The notes: a model not told the origin generated them from the letters alone. Shown: positions 1-11,764, counted from the stretch's first letter. The stretch is 64,000 nucleotides of DNA from Marthasterias glacialis (GCA_911728455.2 OU452222.1:13743201-13807200), one strand, 5' to 3'. Program-made: numbers and translations.

Positions 1-1022
1 GTGTATCAAACCAATATATCGTTATGTCTGTGTAACAAGGTCGTATCTACTAAAATAGCATTTATGATAAACATGAGTTATAGCGATGACTCTCAACCAA
101 CCCTATCCTGCCCTGTGTTTTGTCTTTAATTAACAACACCATTTATACAAGTTAAATCTTTTGTAGTGCCTTTTGCACATGTTGGAATTGGCAATAAGAG
201 TTGAATTAAATGCAGTGGTTTAACTGTGCCAAAAAATCACAACAATGTTTCATTGACTGTTTTTCTTTGAGCTGTCTGAGAATCAATAGAAGCTGCATCT
301 AGGGAACTATTATTTCAATATGTGGGGGAAATATGACATTAATGTTACCCCAAAATTGCAAATGTGTGCGGGTTATTTTTACTATGAAATATGCAATAGG
401 CAAGTCGTACGAAATCTCATCAGTCAGGATGCCAGTTTCATTCATAAAATCGAAATTAAAGATGAGGTCAGTCGAAATATTTGAAAATTTTAAGGGGTGG
501 CAAGGCCAGCAGTTTTCTGCAAAGAAAGATGTCTTAGGTATCATCATACAAGATGGCATTACTGAAGATGCCTGCTTTTTTTAAGCCTGAAAACAAGTCA
601 AACACTTGAGGAAAGAAAAAATCAAATCCATTTTATCAAACTCTGGGTCCATTACCAGGGTTTAATTTTATGCTCTTAAATAACTCAGTAAAGAGCCTAC
701 ACCGATGCCTTTTCATTTAACTTGACCCAGGATATTAGCTTCTTGGGGGAAATACTGAGATTTTGGAGGTAAATATGACATTGTCAGTAGCCCTTATAGG
801 CAAAGGTAAAGAAAAAACTTTAAGCTACAACAATTTTATTATTTATTATTTCTTCCCGCTACTTAACATTGTGTTTTGTCGCTTGGTTTTATAATGAAGT
901 TTTGAGGCGGCTGTCAGATTTTTTGTTGCGGCAGAATGTGGCCGCCGTATAACCGTCAGATAAACAAAATATCACACCCCATGTGAAGGAACTGTGCTAA
1001 TCTAGAACTAGCAGGGGTCGGT
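1..1022. other. No gene recognised; unique-looking AT-rich DNA
   Basis: I see no coding region, RNA gene or repeat that I can support here. The short open frames near 299-584 overlap on opposite strands and have no recognisable domain, so they look like chance. Base composition is ordinary intergenic or intronic. Confidence 0.6.
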
Positions 1023-1923
1023 ATTGATCACACTTTATGGATGATCAGGACGACGATTATTCTGTGGAAATTGTATTTTATTTTCAGATCTCTCTTCATA
1101 TTTAAGACTTGGTCATCTTTTATACAAACTGTGCAGGTATTTGTCCAGTGTAGAGGTACCTTTATATGAACATTAAGTTGGCCGTGAAGAGGGACAATGA
1201 TGTCTGAAATTCTTGAACAACAGACATTACGAACCAATGCTCAATTGGCATAATCCCCTCAAAGTTAATTCAGTTCGATCTCGGCACCTATAAAAACATG
1301 TGATTTTTTATTTGATTGTTAAAATTCCAGCTCAACATTGGTAAACTGACTGTACTTTTTTGCACAAATCAAGATAATTGTAATAAAACCAACCAGTGAA
1401 CTGGTTTAGCTCATTTGGCATTGTTTCATTTGAGAGAAAGCGGTTAAAATGCATTGAGCAATTTTGATTGCATTTTTATAGAGTTTTCATTTCACCGAAA
1501 CAAAAACTATTGTTGGAACTTATTTCATTTATTAAATTAAAAATGTAAACACTTTAGGCAGAACCATTTGAAGGAAGCTTTTCTACCATCATTATCTTGA
1601 TACCATATAAGGTATATGTAAATCTGTGAACATTTATGTTTTTCCTCTTTACAAAAGTGTTGAACTGGGGTTTTAAATTCTCTGAGAAGATTAAGGCTGC
1701 CCCTATTCCCACTACAGAGGGCGCTCTTTATCCTTTTGTATAAGTGCCCAGTTATACCATGCCGGCCAAGGTTGCTATTGAAATGACTGATCATTAAGCA
1801 CAAGGAAAAATGGTAAATATTATTTTAATATGTTATTATAGTAACTAATTTGTAACTCGTGTGTGCTTGGCTGACGGAAGAGGAATTGTAGAGTGGTTGC
1901 TCGGTCCGGAGGGGAGCTAAAAA
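1023..1923 (+). repeat. 0.9-kb inverted repeat, left arm
   Basis: This 901-bp segment is repeated in reverse complement at 5489-6388 with only scattered differences. The match begins at ATTGATCACAC (1023) and ends at GGGGAGCTAAAAA (1923). The flanks outside both points do not match. No protein can be recognised in it: the minus-strand frame at 1537-1803 and its counterpart at 5618-5803 look like a shared accidental frame. The right copy lies inside a foldback transposon, whereas this copy lies in unrelated DNA, so this one may be the source. Alternatively both are copies of a dispersed repeat not otherwise seen in the window. Confidence 0.85.
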
Positions 1924-2800
1924 CAGCGAAAACACTGACTGAAACACGTAAGTTTTGTTCATTGCACATTAGAAGCACGCACGACCAAGGCCGAAACAAC
2001 GACCTGACTAGACATGTACTTTACTCTGTGTGTATCGAACTGTGATGAAAGTTGGCATGGTCGGTGCTGGTTTTGAGCGGCGGCACTGACATATTTTTAC
2101 TATGGCTGTATCTCGAAGCCCATCGTTGTTTTGCAGTACCTACATTTAAACACAGAAAGGCTAAAATGCCGCATCCAGCTGTCACTTTATATCCATGGAA
2201 TTGAAGTAAACTTTGATCTTGTCGCCCAATGCAAACAGACGCTGTGACCATTTTGTACCTCCAAGATGTCACTCACTCATCTCTCTCGGTTAATGCACGC
2301 AATCAGTCAGCACATCCAAGAAAGTTTACTGCTACTCGAAACTTTCATGTTCCCACTTTCAGGTGAACGTCGCAAGAAGACTGTTGGAATAAAGACTAGC
2401 GCAGGAGTCTGACCCTCTCTGGCTGTACAGTGCAACAGCACCCATCATGGCTTTGATGTGGTCATTGACATGGGCTTCTAAAATATACCAGCATGGAGAT
2501 TTGCCATAAAATTCCACCAAAAGCCTAGGAGTTATCGCACCAAGTAGGGGAGGGGCTTGCAGAAATGTTCTCCAGACGCTTCCAGCAAAGACCAACCGAT
2601 CATTTAGGGAAACATTGGCCAAAAAAGTAAGTTTCAATTCAAAAGTTGATGTCTGGTTTTGGAGGATTGGGTTCGTTGGGCCAAGAAGCAGAGGTAGTCG
2701 AGCGTATTGGCACAATGTATGGGGCTAAATGTAATCATGCTATCTAATGTGGTTCTGAACTGTCAAAGCTGACATAGTGACAGTGACCCTGACGGCGCTG
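1924..2800. other. No gene recognised; spacer between repeat arm and foldback element
   Basis: A minus-strand open frame of 118 codons (2359-2715) lies here but shows no domain I know, no clear splice sites and no repeat support. I therefore do not call it a gene. The rest has no identifiable structure. Confidence 0.5.
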
Positions 2801-2809
2801 TACGAAAAC
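2801..2809. repeat. 9-bp target site duplication, left (TACGAAAAC)
   Basis: TACGAAAAC directly precedes the element end TAGTTGC. TACGATAAC (3789-3797) directly follows the other end. Eight of nine bases agree, as expected for a target duplication with one later substitution. Confidence 0.75.
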
Positions 2810-3788
2810 TAGTTGCGATAATCGTAACCCTCCATCCTCCCGACGGTGGGAGACCGGAGGGTTACGAGACAAGACTGATATTATCCACGTAATGGGCAGT
2901 TTTGACAAATTTTTGCCAGACTCGTGATCAGAATCATCCTTTTTTTTCCACTTTCCAAAATCCTGACAGACATTCTAAAAACATTGAGTTGATCTTATTT
3001 GTATGACAACGTCATCTGGAACCCTTAAAAACAACATCATGAAAATATTTGGCAGAAAAAACGATAAAAACTTACCAAAAGACTGACCGAATTTATCCAT
3101 AATCCATTGCGGGTCCAACTAGTGATTTTGAACGTCGCACTTGCTTGGCTACAACCAATCAGCGTGACCCAACCAAACACGCATCCGGACGAGCCATGGC
3201 TGTCATGTGCGTATCGGCTTTTCCGGCTTGCAAACTCACCGCCTGTGTGTGTAAGCATCGATTCCTGGACATTGTACATGTACATTGTACATGTACAATG
3301 TATTGTGTACACTTGCATGCTACACGCACACACAGTCAGTGGGTGTGTGTGGCTGTGTGGGGGTGCGGAAGCACCAGACGGCGGTACTACGAGCTGTGTA
3401 GTTTGTGCATGCATGATGTTCATACGTACCTGCATGCTGCACACACGGTCCGGGGATTGATGCTTACACACACAGGCGGTGAGTTTGCAAGCTGGAAAAG
3501 CTGATACGCACATGACAGCCATGGCTCATCCGGATGCGTGTTTAGTTGGGTCATGCTGATTGGTTGTAGTCAATGGTTGTAGTCAATGGATATTTTGGTC
3601 AGTCTTTTGGTAAGTTTTTGTTGTTTTTTTATATATTTAATTATTAAGTGTAAAAAAATGGCGAATCTGATAACGAGTTTGGCAAAAACTGGTCAAAACT
3701 GCTAGTTACATGGATAATACCCGTCTTGGGTCGTAACCCTCCAGTCTCCGACCGTCGGGAGGATGGAGGGTTACGATTATCGCAATTA
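2810..3788. mobile_element. Foldback terminal-inverted-repeat element, copy 1
   Basis: A 979-bp element whose two halves are reverse complements almost to the centre. The ends read TAGTTGCGATAATCG and CGATTATCGCAATTA. The outer arms match at 2810-2940 and 3650-3788, and the inner arms at about 3148-3265 and 3445-3575. A loop of about 180 bp holds ACATTGTACATGTACAATGT and CA/TG-rich DNA. Each terminus carries its own small hairpin, CGTAACCCTCC...GGAGGGTTACG (2823-2866). The 9-bp flanking duplication and long inverted repeats resemble Mutator-like foldback elements. No transposase is present, so it is non-autonomous. The left arm has bases (about 3109-3147) missing from the right arm. Confidence 0.85.
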
Positions 3789-3797
3789 TACGATAAC
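3789..3797. repeat. 9-bp target site duplication, right (TACGATAAC)
   Basis: This partners 2801-2809 with one mismatch, and fixes the right boundary of the foldback element at 3788. Confidence 0.75.
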
Positions 3798-4330
3798 TAG
3801 AGTTGTACTTGTAGCCGCTAGAAAGTGATGGCCTTCAGCAGCCACACTGACTGGAGTTTTAAGTGGCTTGCCTTGGTAGGTGGCAGCAGGGCCCCTGCAA
3901 TGCTCTCAGTTGCTACATACATTGAGTGTGCGATCCAAGCGATAAACCACCACTGGCTCTCTGCTGCAAACACACCGGGCGGGTTTAATAGGAGCAGGCC
4001 GTCGCTGGTCAAAAAAACAAACAGAAAATTTGACTTTGAAACAGAACTTTTTTCATTTGAGATTTATAATGGAACTTTGTTTGTTGGAGATTTGTAATTG
4101 AACTTTGTTATTACCCTCTTAATCTTTCAAGGGGCTGCGTTTTTATTGTGTTATCACTTTGGACTAAGATTTGCTAGTTTCAATTCAACTTGGAGAGGGA
4201 TGTAATAGCCTAAGTGCAGTATTCAATATAACACCCGCAAGTGCATTATGGGTAAAAGCACATGAACAATTTGGGACAGAAATAAATACACATTAATTAT
4301 ACAGCAGAAGTTATGTTTTGCTTGCTTCCC
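3798..4330. other. No gene recognised; spacer before exon-like copy A
   Basis: A minus-strand open frame (3818-4012) and a plus-strand frame (3825-4097) overlap here. Neither has a recognisable domain. From about 4330 the sequence begins to resemble the region upstream of exon-like copies B and C. Confidence 0.5.
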
Positions 4331-4455
4331 ATTAATCACTCCACTATTTGCCCATCCACGGATAACACTTTCCACCAGTGTAATGCTTGTCCAGATCCTG
4401 ACAACATTAGGGAAGATGTTGTCATTCTAACACTCTTGTTTTCCCTCTTTGACAG

Positions 4456-4597
4456 CCCTGTGTACAAAAATCCCTTGCAGATGTTTTTAAAGGGTATTTG
4501 CAGCATCACCGCTACCTTGTCATTTCTGGGTTGAAGATGTTGTTAGATATCCAGGAATTTTGATTTTGTGATGCAAGACTACTGGACCTAACTGCAG
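4456..4597 (+). pseudogene. Exon-like repeat, copy A (splice-flanked, frame broken)
   Basis: A 142-bp block preceded by a pyrimidine-rich tract ending in GACAG (acceptor-like) and followed by CTGCAG|GTAAAA (donor-like). Related blocks occur at 13167-13316, 13650-13792 and 19779-19918, and similarity extends into both flanks. One frame reads CVQKSLADVFKGYLQHHRY and then KMLLDIQEF before a stop, with recognisable counterparts in copy C (FEGHLEHYRLL when read across a frameshift). No copy is fully open, so I treat them as decayed copies of one ancestral exon. I do not recognise the protein. The tandem array begins about 60 bp downstream. Confidence 0.5.
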
Positions 4598-4659
4598 GTA
4601 AAAACGTTTTTTTTCAACCTTTATGGGAGTTATGGAGTTAATTTGCAAGCCACTTATTT

Positions 4660-4843
4660 TGTGCTAAAAGTTTAAGGGCCAAAAATCACAAATTTTCTAT
4701 TACCACCCCCCCCCCCCCGCCCCCCAAAAAGTTTTGGACCAATTATTCATAGTTGTTCTTGCTCATAAAAGTCAAGAGGGCATATCCCCTGGTACCAGGT
4801 CTCTAATTTGCAAGCCCAGATCTGCGGTGGTTAGCGAAATATC
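4660..4843 (+). repeat. Degenerate ~190-bp tandem array, first unit
   Basis: This unit runs from AGGGCCAAAAATCACAAATTT through a poly-C run, TTTTGGACCA, AGTCAAGAGGGCATATC, GGTACCAGGTCTCTAATTTG and CAAGCCCAGATCTG to CGAAATATC. These are the signature words of the array at 6611-11760. The foldback element at 4844-6610 separates it from the rest of the array. Confidence 0.85.
4835..4843. repeat. 9-bp target site duplication, left (CGAAATATC)
   Basis: CGAAATATC here is identical to 6611-6619 on the other side of the inserted element. Removing the element and one copy restores a normal array unit: TTAG, CGAAATATC, then CACCATTTT. Confidence 0.9.
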
Positions 4844-6610
4844 TAGTGGCAAAAATCGTAACCCTTAATCCTCCCGACGTTCGGAGACCAGAGGATTACG
4901 ACCCAGGACGGGTATTATTCGTGTAACTAGAAGTTTTGACCAGTTTTTGCCAAACTCGTGATCAAATTCGTCCATTTTTTCCATTTTCAAAAATCATTAC
5001 AAACATTCTAAAAACATGGATTTGATCTTTATTGTACGACAATGTCATCTAGAACTCTTAAAACTAAATCATGAAAATATTTGGCACAAAAAAACAACAA
5101 AAACTTACCAAAAGACTGACCAAAATATCCATTGACTACAACCAATCAGCGTGACCCAACTAAACACGCATTCGGACGAGCCATGGCTGTCATGTGCGTA
5201 TCAGCTTTTCCAGCTTGCAAACTCACTGCCTGTGTGTGTAAGCATCAATCCCCGGACCGTGTGAGCAGCATGCAGGTACGTATGAACATCATGCATGCAC
5301 AAACTACACAGCTCATAGTATCGCCGTGTGGTGCTTCTGCACGCCCACACGGCCACACACACCCACTGACTGTGTGTGCGTGTAGCATGCAAGTGTACAC
5401 AATACATTGTACATGTACAATGTCCAGGGATCGATGCTTACAAACACAGGCGGTGAGTTTGCAAGCCGGAAAAGCCGATACGCACATGTTTTTAGCTCCC
5501 CTCCGGACCGAGCAACCACTCTACAATTCCTCCTCCGTCAGCCAAGCACACACGAGTTACAAATTAGTTACTATAATAACATATTAAAAAAATATTTACC
5601 ATTTTTCCTTGTGCTAAATGATCAGTCATTTCAACAGCAACCTTGGCCGGCATGGTATACCTGGGCACTTATACAAATGGATAAAGAGCGCCCTCTGTAG
5701 TGGGAATAGGGGCAGCCTTAATCTTCTCAGAGAATTTAAAGCCCACGTCAACACTTTTGTAAAGAGGAAAAACATAAATGTTCACAGATTTACATATACC
5801 TAACATGGTATCAAGATAATGATGGTAGAAAAGTTTCCTTGAAATAGTTCTGCCTAAAGTGTTGACATTTTTAATTTAATAAATGAAATAAGTTCCAACA
5901 AAAGTTTTTGTTTCGGTGAAATGAAAACTCTATAAAAATGCAAACAAAATTGCTCAATGCATTTTTACCGCTTTCTCTCAAATGAAACAATGCCAAATGA
6001 GCTAAACCAGTTCACTGGTTGGTTTTATTACAATTATCTTGATTTGTGCAAAAATGTACAGTCAGTTTACTAATGTTGAGCTGGAATTTTAACAATCAAA
6101 TAAAAAATCACATGTTTTTATAGGTGCCGAGATCGAACTGAATTAACTTTGAGGGGATTATACCAATTGAGCATTAGTTCGTAATGTCTGTTGTTCAAGA
6201 ATTTCAGACATCATTGTCCCTCTTCACGGCCAACTTAATGTTCATATAAAGGTACCTCTACACTGGACAAATACCTGCACAGTTTGTATAAAAGATGACC
6301 AAGTCTTAAATCTGAAGCAAGATCTGAAAATAAAATACAATTTCCACAGAATAATCGTAGTGCTGATCATCTTGAAAGTGTGATCAATTATGGATCCGCT
6401 ATGGATTATGGATTTATTCGGTCAGTCTTTTGGTAAGTTTCCTCCATGTTTTTAGAATGTCTGTCATGATTTTGGAAAGTGGAAAAAAAGGACGAATCTG
6501 ATCAAGAGTCTGGCAAAAACTGGTCAAAACTGCCCATTACGTGGATAATATCAGTCTTGTCTCGTAAACCTCTGGTCTCCGACCGTCGGGAAGATGGAGG
6601 GATGCAACTA
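4844..6610. mobile_element. Foldback element, copy 2, carrying a 0.9-kb insert
   Basis: Same family as the element at 2810-3788. The ends are TAGTGGC and GCAACTA, followed inward by a CGTAACCC...GATTACG terminal hairpin and long inverted arms. The 9-bp duplications are perfect. Compared with copy 1, part of the right inner arm is missing and replaced by the 900-bp segment 5489-6388. The inner block 5141-5487 (arm, loop, arm) is present, but its loop runs in the opposite orientation to copy 1. No transposase is seen. It was inserted cleanly into the degenerate tandem array, so it is younger than that array. Confidence 0.9.
5489..6388 (-). repeat. 0.9-kb inverted repeat, right arm (inside foldback copy 2)
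   Basis: Reverse complement of 1023-1923 with scattered substitutions and small indels. The junctions are abrupt: GCACATG|TTTTTAGC on the left and TGATCAAT|TATGGATCC on the right, where foldback arm sequence resumes. No target duplication is evident at either junction. That argues for capture by gap repair or template switching rather than ordinary transposition. Confidence 0.85.
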
Positions 6611-8519
6611 CGAAATATCCACCATTTTCAGCTGAAACTTTAAGGGCTAAAAACCACAAACTTTCCATTATCTCCCCCCCCAAAAAAAAAAAATTTGAGA
6701 TTTGGACTAAAATTTCACTGTCGTTTTTTGCTCTGCCAAGTCGAGACGGCATATCTTCCAGTACCTCAGCTCTAATTTGCAAGCCCTGATCTGCACTTAG
6801 TTCCGGAAATATCCACCATTTTTCGACTGGAACTTTCAGGGCCCAAAACAAATATTTTTCCATTAATAACAAATTTTCCCCTTTAAAAAATTGGAGTTTG
6901 GGATTTAAATTCCAAAGTCATTTTCGCTGTACCAAGTCAAAAGGGTATATCTCCCTTACCAGCGCCCTAATTTGTAAGCCCAGATCTGCCTTAGTTCGGG
7001 AAATATCCACCATTTTTGGGCTGAATCTTTTAGGGCTAAAAACAATTTTTTTTTCATTAACACCCGGAATTTGTTTTTTTGAGTTTTGGACCAAAATTTT
7101 AAAAAAGTTGTTTTCGTACTACCAAGTCAAAAGGGCATATCCCTTGGTACCAACAATCTAATTTGCAAGCCCAGATCTGCCTAAGTTTGGGAAATATCCA
7201 CTATTTTAGGGCTGAAACTTTTACTGCCAAATACCACAAATTTCTTTTACGGACAGAAATTTCAAAGTCGTTTTCACTCTACCAAGTCAAGAGGATCTCC
7301 TTGTACCAGCACTCTAATTTGCAAGCTACGATCTGCTTTAGTTCAGGAAATATCCACCATTTTTCAGCTGAAACTTTTGGGGCAAAAAAACAGAAAATTT
7401 CCATTACCCCGCTCCCCCTAATAAAATAGGATGTTTGGATCAAAATTTCAAAGTCGATTTTGCTCTACCAAGTCAAGAGGGCATATATCTCCTGGTACCA
7501 ACACCCTAATTTTGCGAGCCCCGATCTGCCTTAGTTTGGGATATATCTGTTATTTTTCGACTGGACCTTTTAAGGCCGAAGAAAAAAGAAATTTCCCACT
7601 ACTCCCCTCCCTAAAAAAATAGGAGTTTTGGGCCACAATTTCAAAGTCATTTTCGCTCTACCAAAAACAAGAGGGCAAGAATTTTCCATTGCCCCCAATA
7701 AAAAAAAAGGGTGACTTTTGGACCAATATTTCAAAAATGTATTCGCTCTTCTAAGTCAAAATGCATATCCCCCGGTACCAGGGCTCCAATTTTTTAATCG
7801 TATTTTTTGGCCCGAACTTTTAGTTCCAAAAAAACACAAATTTTGCTGTAACCCCACTTCAAAACATTGGAGTTTTGGAGTAAAAATTCAAGGTCATTTT
7901 CGCTCTACCAAGTCAAGTGGTCATAGTCCTTGGTACCAGCGCTCTTATTTGCTAGCCCAGATCTACCTGAATTTTGGAAACATCCACCATTTTTTGGCCC
8001 AAACTTGTAGGTAAAAAAACCCACAAATTTCCTGTTACCCCACTTCAAAAAATTTGAGTTTTGGACCAAAATTTCAAAGTCATTTTTGCTTTACCAAGTT
8101 CAGTGGGCTTATCCCTTGGTACCAGTGCTCTATTTTGCAAGCCCACATCTACCTGAATTTAGGAAACATCCACCATTTGTTGGCCCAAACTTTTAGGTCC
8201 AAAAAACAACAAATTTGCTGTTACCCCACTTCAAAAAATTCGAGTTTTGGTCTAAACTTTCAAAGTTGTGTTCACTTTACCAAATCAAACGGGCATATCA
8301 CTCGGTACCAGCGCTCAAATTTGCAAGCCCAGATCTGCCTTAGTTCAGGAAGTATCCATCATTTTTTAGCCTAAACTTTTAGGTCCTTAAAACAATAAAT
8401 ACCCCCGGTACCAGAGCTCTAATTTGCAAACCCAGATCTGCCTTATTTCGTGAAGAATCCACCATTTTCGGCCCAAACTTTTAGGTCCAAATAATCCAAA
8501 ATTTGCTGTTTCCTCACTT

Positions 8520-9505
8520 AAAAAAATTGGAGTTTTTGACCAAATTTCAAGGTTGTTTTCCTTCTACCAAGTGAAGCGGGCGTATTGCTCGGTACCAGCA
8601 CTCTTAAATGTATTTGCTAGCCGAATCTGCCTTGATTCGTGAAGAATCCACCATTTTCGGCCCAAACTTTTAGATAAAAAAACCCACAAATTTTGCTACC
8701 GCTTGGGACCAAACTTTCATAGTTGTTTTCCCTCTACCAAGTCAATTGGGCATATTGCTCGGTACCAGCGCTCTTTTTTGCTGGCCGAATCTGCCTTAGT
8801 TCGGGAAGTATCCAATATTTTTTGGCCCAAACCTTAAGGTCCAAAAGTTCAAAAGTTTGCTGTTACCCCACCTCAAAACTGGACCAAAAATTCAAAAACA
8901 TTTTCGCTCTACCAAGTCAAGCAGGCATATTGCTCAGTACCACTCTCTTATTTGCTAGCTGGGATCTTCCTTAGTTCTGGAAGTATCCACCGTTTTTCAG
9001 CCCAAACGTTTAGGTCCAAAAAACCACAAATTTTGCTGTAACCACACTCAAAACAATTTGAGTTTGACCAAAATTTCAAAGTTGTTTTCCCTCTACCAAG
9101 TGAAGCGGGCATATTGCTCGATACCAGCGCTCTTATTTGCTAGCCAAATCTACCTTGATTCGGGAAGTATCCACCATTTTTTAGCCCAAACTTTTAGGTA
9201 AAATAACCCACAAATTTGCTGTTACCCAACTTCAAAAAGTTGCAGTTTTGGACCAAACTTTTTAATGCCCAGATCTGCCTGAATTCGAGAAATATCCACC
9301 ATTTTGGGGCCCATACCTTTAGGTCCAAAAAACCTGAAATTTGCCGTTACAAAAAAGTCGGAGTTTTGGACCAAAATTTCAAAGTCGTTTTCATTCTACC
9401 AAGTCAAATGGGCATAAACCCCGGTACCAGCGCTTTAAATTGCAAGCCCAGATTTGCCTTAGTTCGTGAAGTATCCACCATTTTACGGCCCTAACTTTTA
9501 GGTCA
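8520..9505 (+). repeat. 1-kb higher-order unit in degenerate array, copy 1
   Basis: About five array units, including the short 9240-9260 unit, repeat at about 9525-10510 with far higher identity than neighbouring units share. Landmark offsets are 996-1015 bp (8591/9587, 8761/9768, 9120/10133, 9423/10438). The open frames at 9216-9494 and 10231-10509 encode nearly the same 92 residues because of this duplication. Confidence 0.8.
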
Positions 9506-9524
9506 AAAAAACTTTAAAAAATTT

Positions 9525-10510
9525 GAGTTTTTGACCAAATTTCAAGGTTGTTTTCCTTCTACCAAGTGAAGCGGGCGTATTGCTCAGTAACAGCGCTCTT
9601 ATTTGCTAGCCGAATCTGCCTTGATTCGTGAAGAATCCACCATTTTCGGCCCAAACTTTTAGATAAAAAAACCCACAAATTTTGCTACCGCACTTCAAAA
9701 AGTTGGAGTTTGGGACCAAACTTTCAAAGTTGTTTTCCCTCTACCAAGTCAATTGGGCATATTGCTCAGTACCAGCGCTCTTTTTTGCTGGACGAATCTG
9801 CCTTAGTTCGGGAAGTATCCAACATTTTTTGGCCCAAACCTTAAGTTCAAAAGTTCAAAAGTTTGCTGTTACCCCACCCCAAAACTGGAGTTTTGGACCA
9901 AAATTTCAAAAACGTTTTCGCTCTACCAAGTCAAGCAGGCATATTGCTCAGTACCACTCTCTTATTTGCTAGCTGGGATCTTCCTTAGTTCTGGAAGTAT
10001 CCACCGTTTTTCAGCCCAAACGTTTAGGTCCAAAAAACCACAAATTTTGCTGTAACCACACTCAAAACAATTTGAGTTTGACCAAAATTTCAAAGTTGTT
10101 TTCCCTCTACCAAGTGAAGCGGGCATATTGCTCGGTACCAGCGCTCTTATTTGCTAGCCAAATCTACCTTGATTCGGGAAGTATCCACCATTTTTCGGCC
10201 CAAACTTTTAGGTAAAAAAACCCCACAAATTTGCTGTTACCCAACCTCAAAAAGTTGCAGTTTTGGACCAAACTTTTTAATGCCCAGATCTGCCTGAATT
10301 CGGGAAGTATCCACCATTTTTGGGCCCATACCTTTAGGTCCAAAAAAACTGAAATTTGCCGTTACAAAAAAGTTGGAGTTTTGGACCAAAATTTCAAAGT
10401 CGTTTTCATTCTACCAAGTCAAATGGGCATATACCCCGGTACCAGCGCTTTAAATTGCAAGCCCAGATTTGCCTTAGTTCGTGAAGTATCCACCATTTTA
10501 CGGCCCTAAC
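9525..10510 (+). repeat. 1-kb higher-order unit in degenerate array, copy 2
   Basis: Second copy of 8520-9505, with small indels only. It shows one later round of tandem amplification in an otherwise decayed array. Confidence 0.8.
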
Positions 10511-11764
10511 TTTTAGGTCAAAAAAACCCACAAATTTTGCTGTAACCCCACTTCAAAAAATTTGAGTTTTGGACCACAAATCAAAGTCATTTTTGCTGTA
10601 CAAAGTCAAGTGGGCATATCCCCCGGTACCAGCGCTCTAATTCGCAAGCCCAGACTTACCTGAATTTGGGAAACATCCACCATTTTAGTTAGCTGTTACC
10701 CCACTTCAAAAAATTGGAGTTTTGTACCAAAATTTAAAAGTCATTTTTGCTCTATTAACTTAAGAAGGCATATCGCTCGGTACCAGCACTCTTATTTGCA
10801 TATCCGGATTCGCCTTAGTTCAGTAAATATCCTCCATTTTTCGGATGAAAAATTTCAGGGCCAAAACCACAAATTTTCCATTACCCACAGTAAAAACAAT
10901 TGGAGTTTTGGACCATAATTTCAAAGTCATTTTCACTTACCATGTCAAGAGGGCAAATTCCCCAGTATCAGCAAGCGATTTGCAAGCCTCTATTTGCCTT
11001 AGTTCGGGAAATATCCACCATTTTTCGGCTGAAATTTTTAGGGCCAAAAACCACAAACTTTCCAATACTCCTTAAAAAAAAGTTGGAGTTTTGGAGCAAA
11101 ATTTCAAAGTTGTTTTTGCTCTACTAAGTCAAGAGGGGATATATCGCGCTGTACCAGCGCTAAAATTTGCAAGTTCAAATCTGCCTTAGATTGTGAAATA
11201 TCTATTATTTGGCTAAACTTTTAGAGCCAAAAAACAAAAAACAAAATCCGTTACCTCCCCCCCCCCTTAAAAAAAAACCCTGAGTTCTGAACCAAAGTTC
11301 AAAGTTGTTTCGCCCTACTGAGTCAAGATGACAAATCCCTTGGTATCAGTGCTCTATTTTGCAAGCCCTTACCTGGCTTAGTTCAGGAAATTTCTGTCAT
11401 TTTTCGGCTTTAACTGTTAGGGCATAAAACCAAACATTTTCCTTTACCAACCCCCCCCCCCCCCCGCCTAAAATAACCCTGAGTTTTTGACCAAACGTTC
11501 AGAGTCGTTTCGCTCCACCAAGTCAAGATGACAAATCCCTTGGTAGCAGTACTCTATTTTGCAAGCCTTTATCTGGCTTAGTTCGGGAAATATCTGCCAT
11601 TTTTCGGCTTTAACTTTGAGGGCATAAACCCAAACATTTTTTTCTGTTACTCCCCCCCCCCCTAAAATAAATCAGAGTTTTGGACCAAAACTTCAAAGTC
11701 GTTATTGCTCCATCAAGTCGAGGGCTTATCCCCGGGTACCAGCCGTCTAAACTTGTTGCATGTC

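Larger units (their letters stand above)
6611..11760 (+). repeat. Degenerate tandem array, ~180-200-bp units
   Basis: About 27 diverged head-to-tail units. Recurrent words in order are GGTACCAGCGCTCTAATTTG, CAAGCCCAGATCTGCC, TTAGTTCGGGAAATATCC, ACCATTTTTCGG, AACTTTTAGG, ACCACAAATTTTGCTG, a TTACCCC run (often long poly-C), GGAGTTTTGGACC, AAAATTTCAAAGTCG and TTTTCGCTCTACCAAGTCAA. Spacing of the GGTACCAG word is mostly 170-200 bp. Some units are truncated (near 8408 and 9260). Units are too diverged to be under active homogenisation, except for the 1-kb duplication at about 8520-10510. The short open frames here are repeat translations, not genes. The core is collinear with part of the 312-bp satellite. 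Confidence 0.9.

Noticed and set aside
2359-2715. 118-codon minus-strand frame, possibly joined to 3818-4012 across the foldback element
   Set aside because: The peptide looks protein-like, but I find no consistent splice sites or known family, so a gene split by the element cannot be supported.
3037-3522. 161-codon minus-strand frame and overlapping plus-strand frames
   Set aside because: They lie wholly within the foldback element; similar frames occur on both strands because the arms are inverted copies and the loop is CA/TG-rich.
5132-5587. 151-codon plus-strand frame
   Set aside because: Second copy of the same foldback interior, running past its junction with the captured segment; no domain.
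6611-11127. Many 75-110-codon frames in the degenerate array
   Set aside because: They recur with the repeat period (for example 9216 and 10231) and read Q-ICLSSGNIHHF-type words from the repeat itself.
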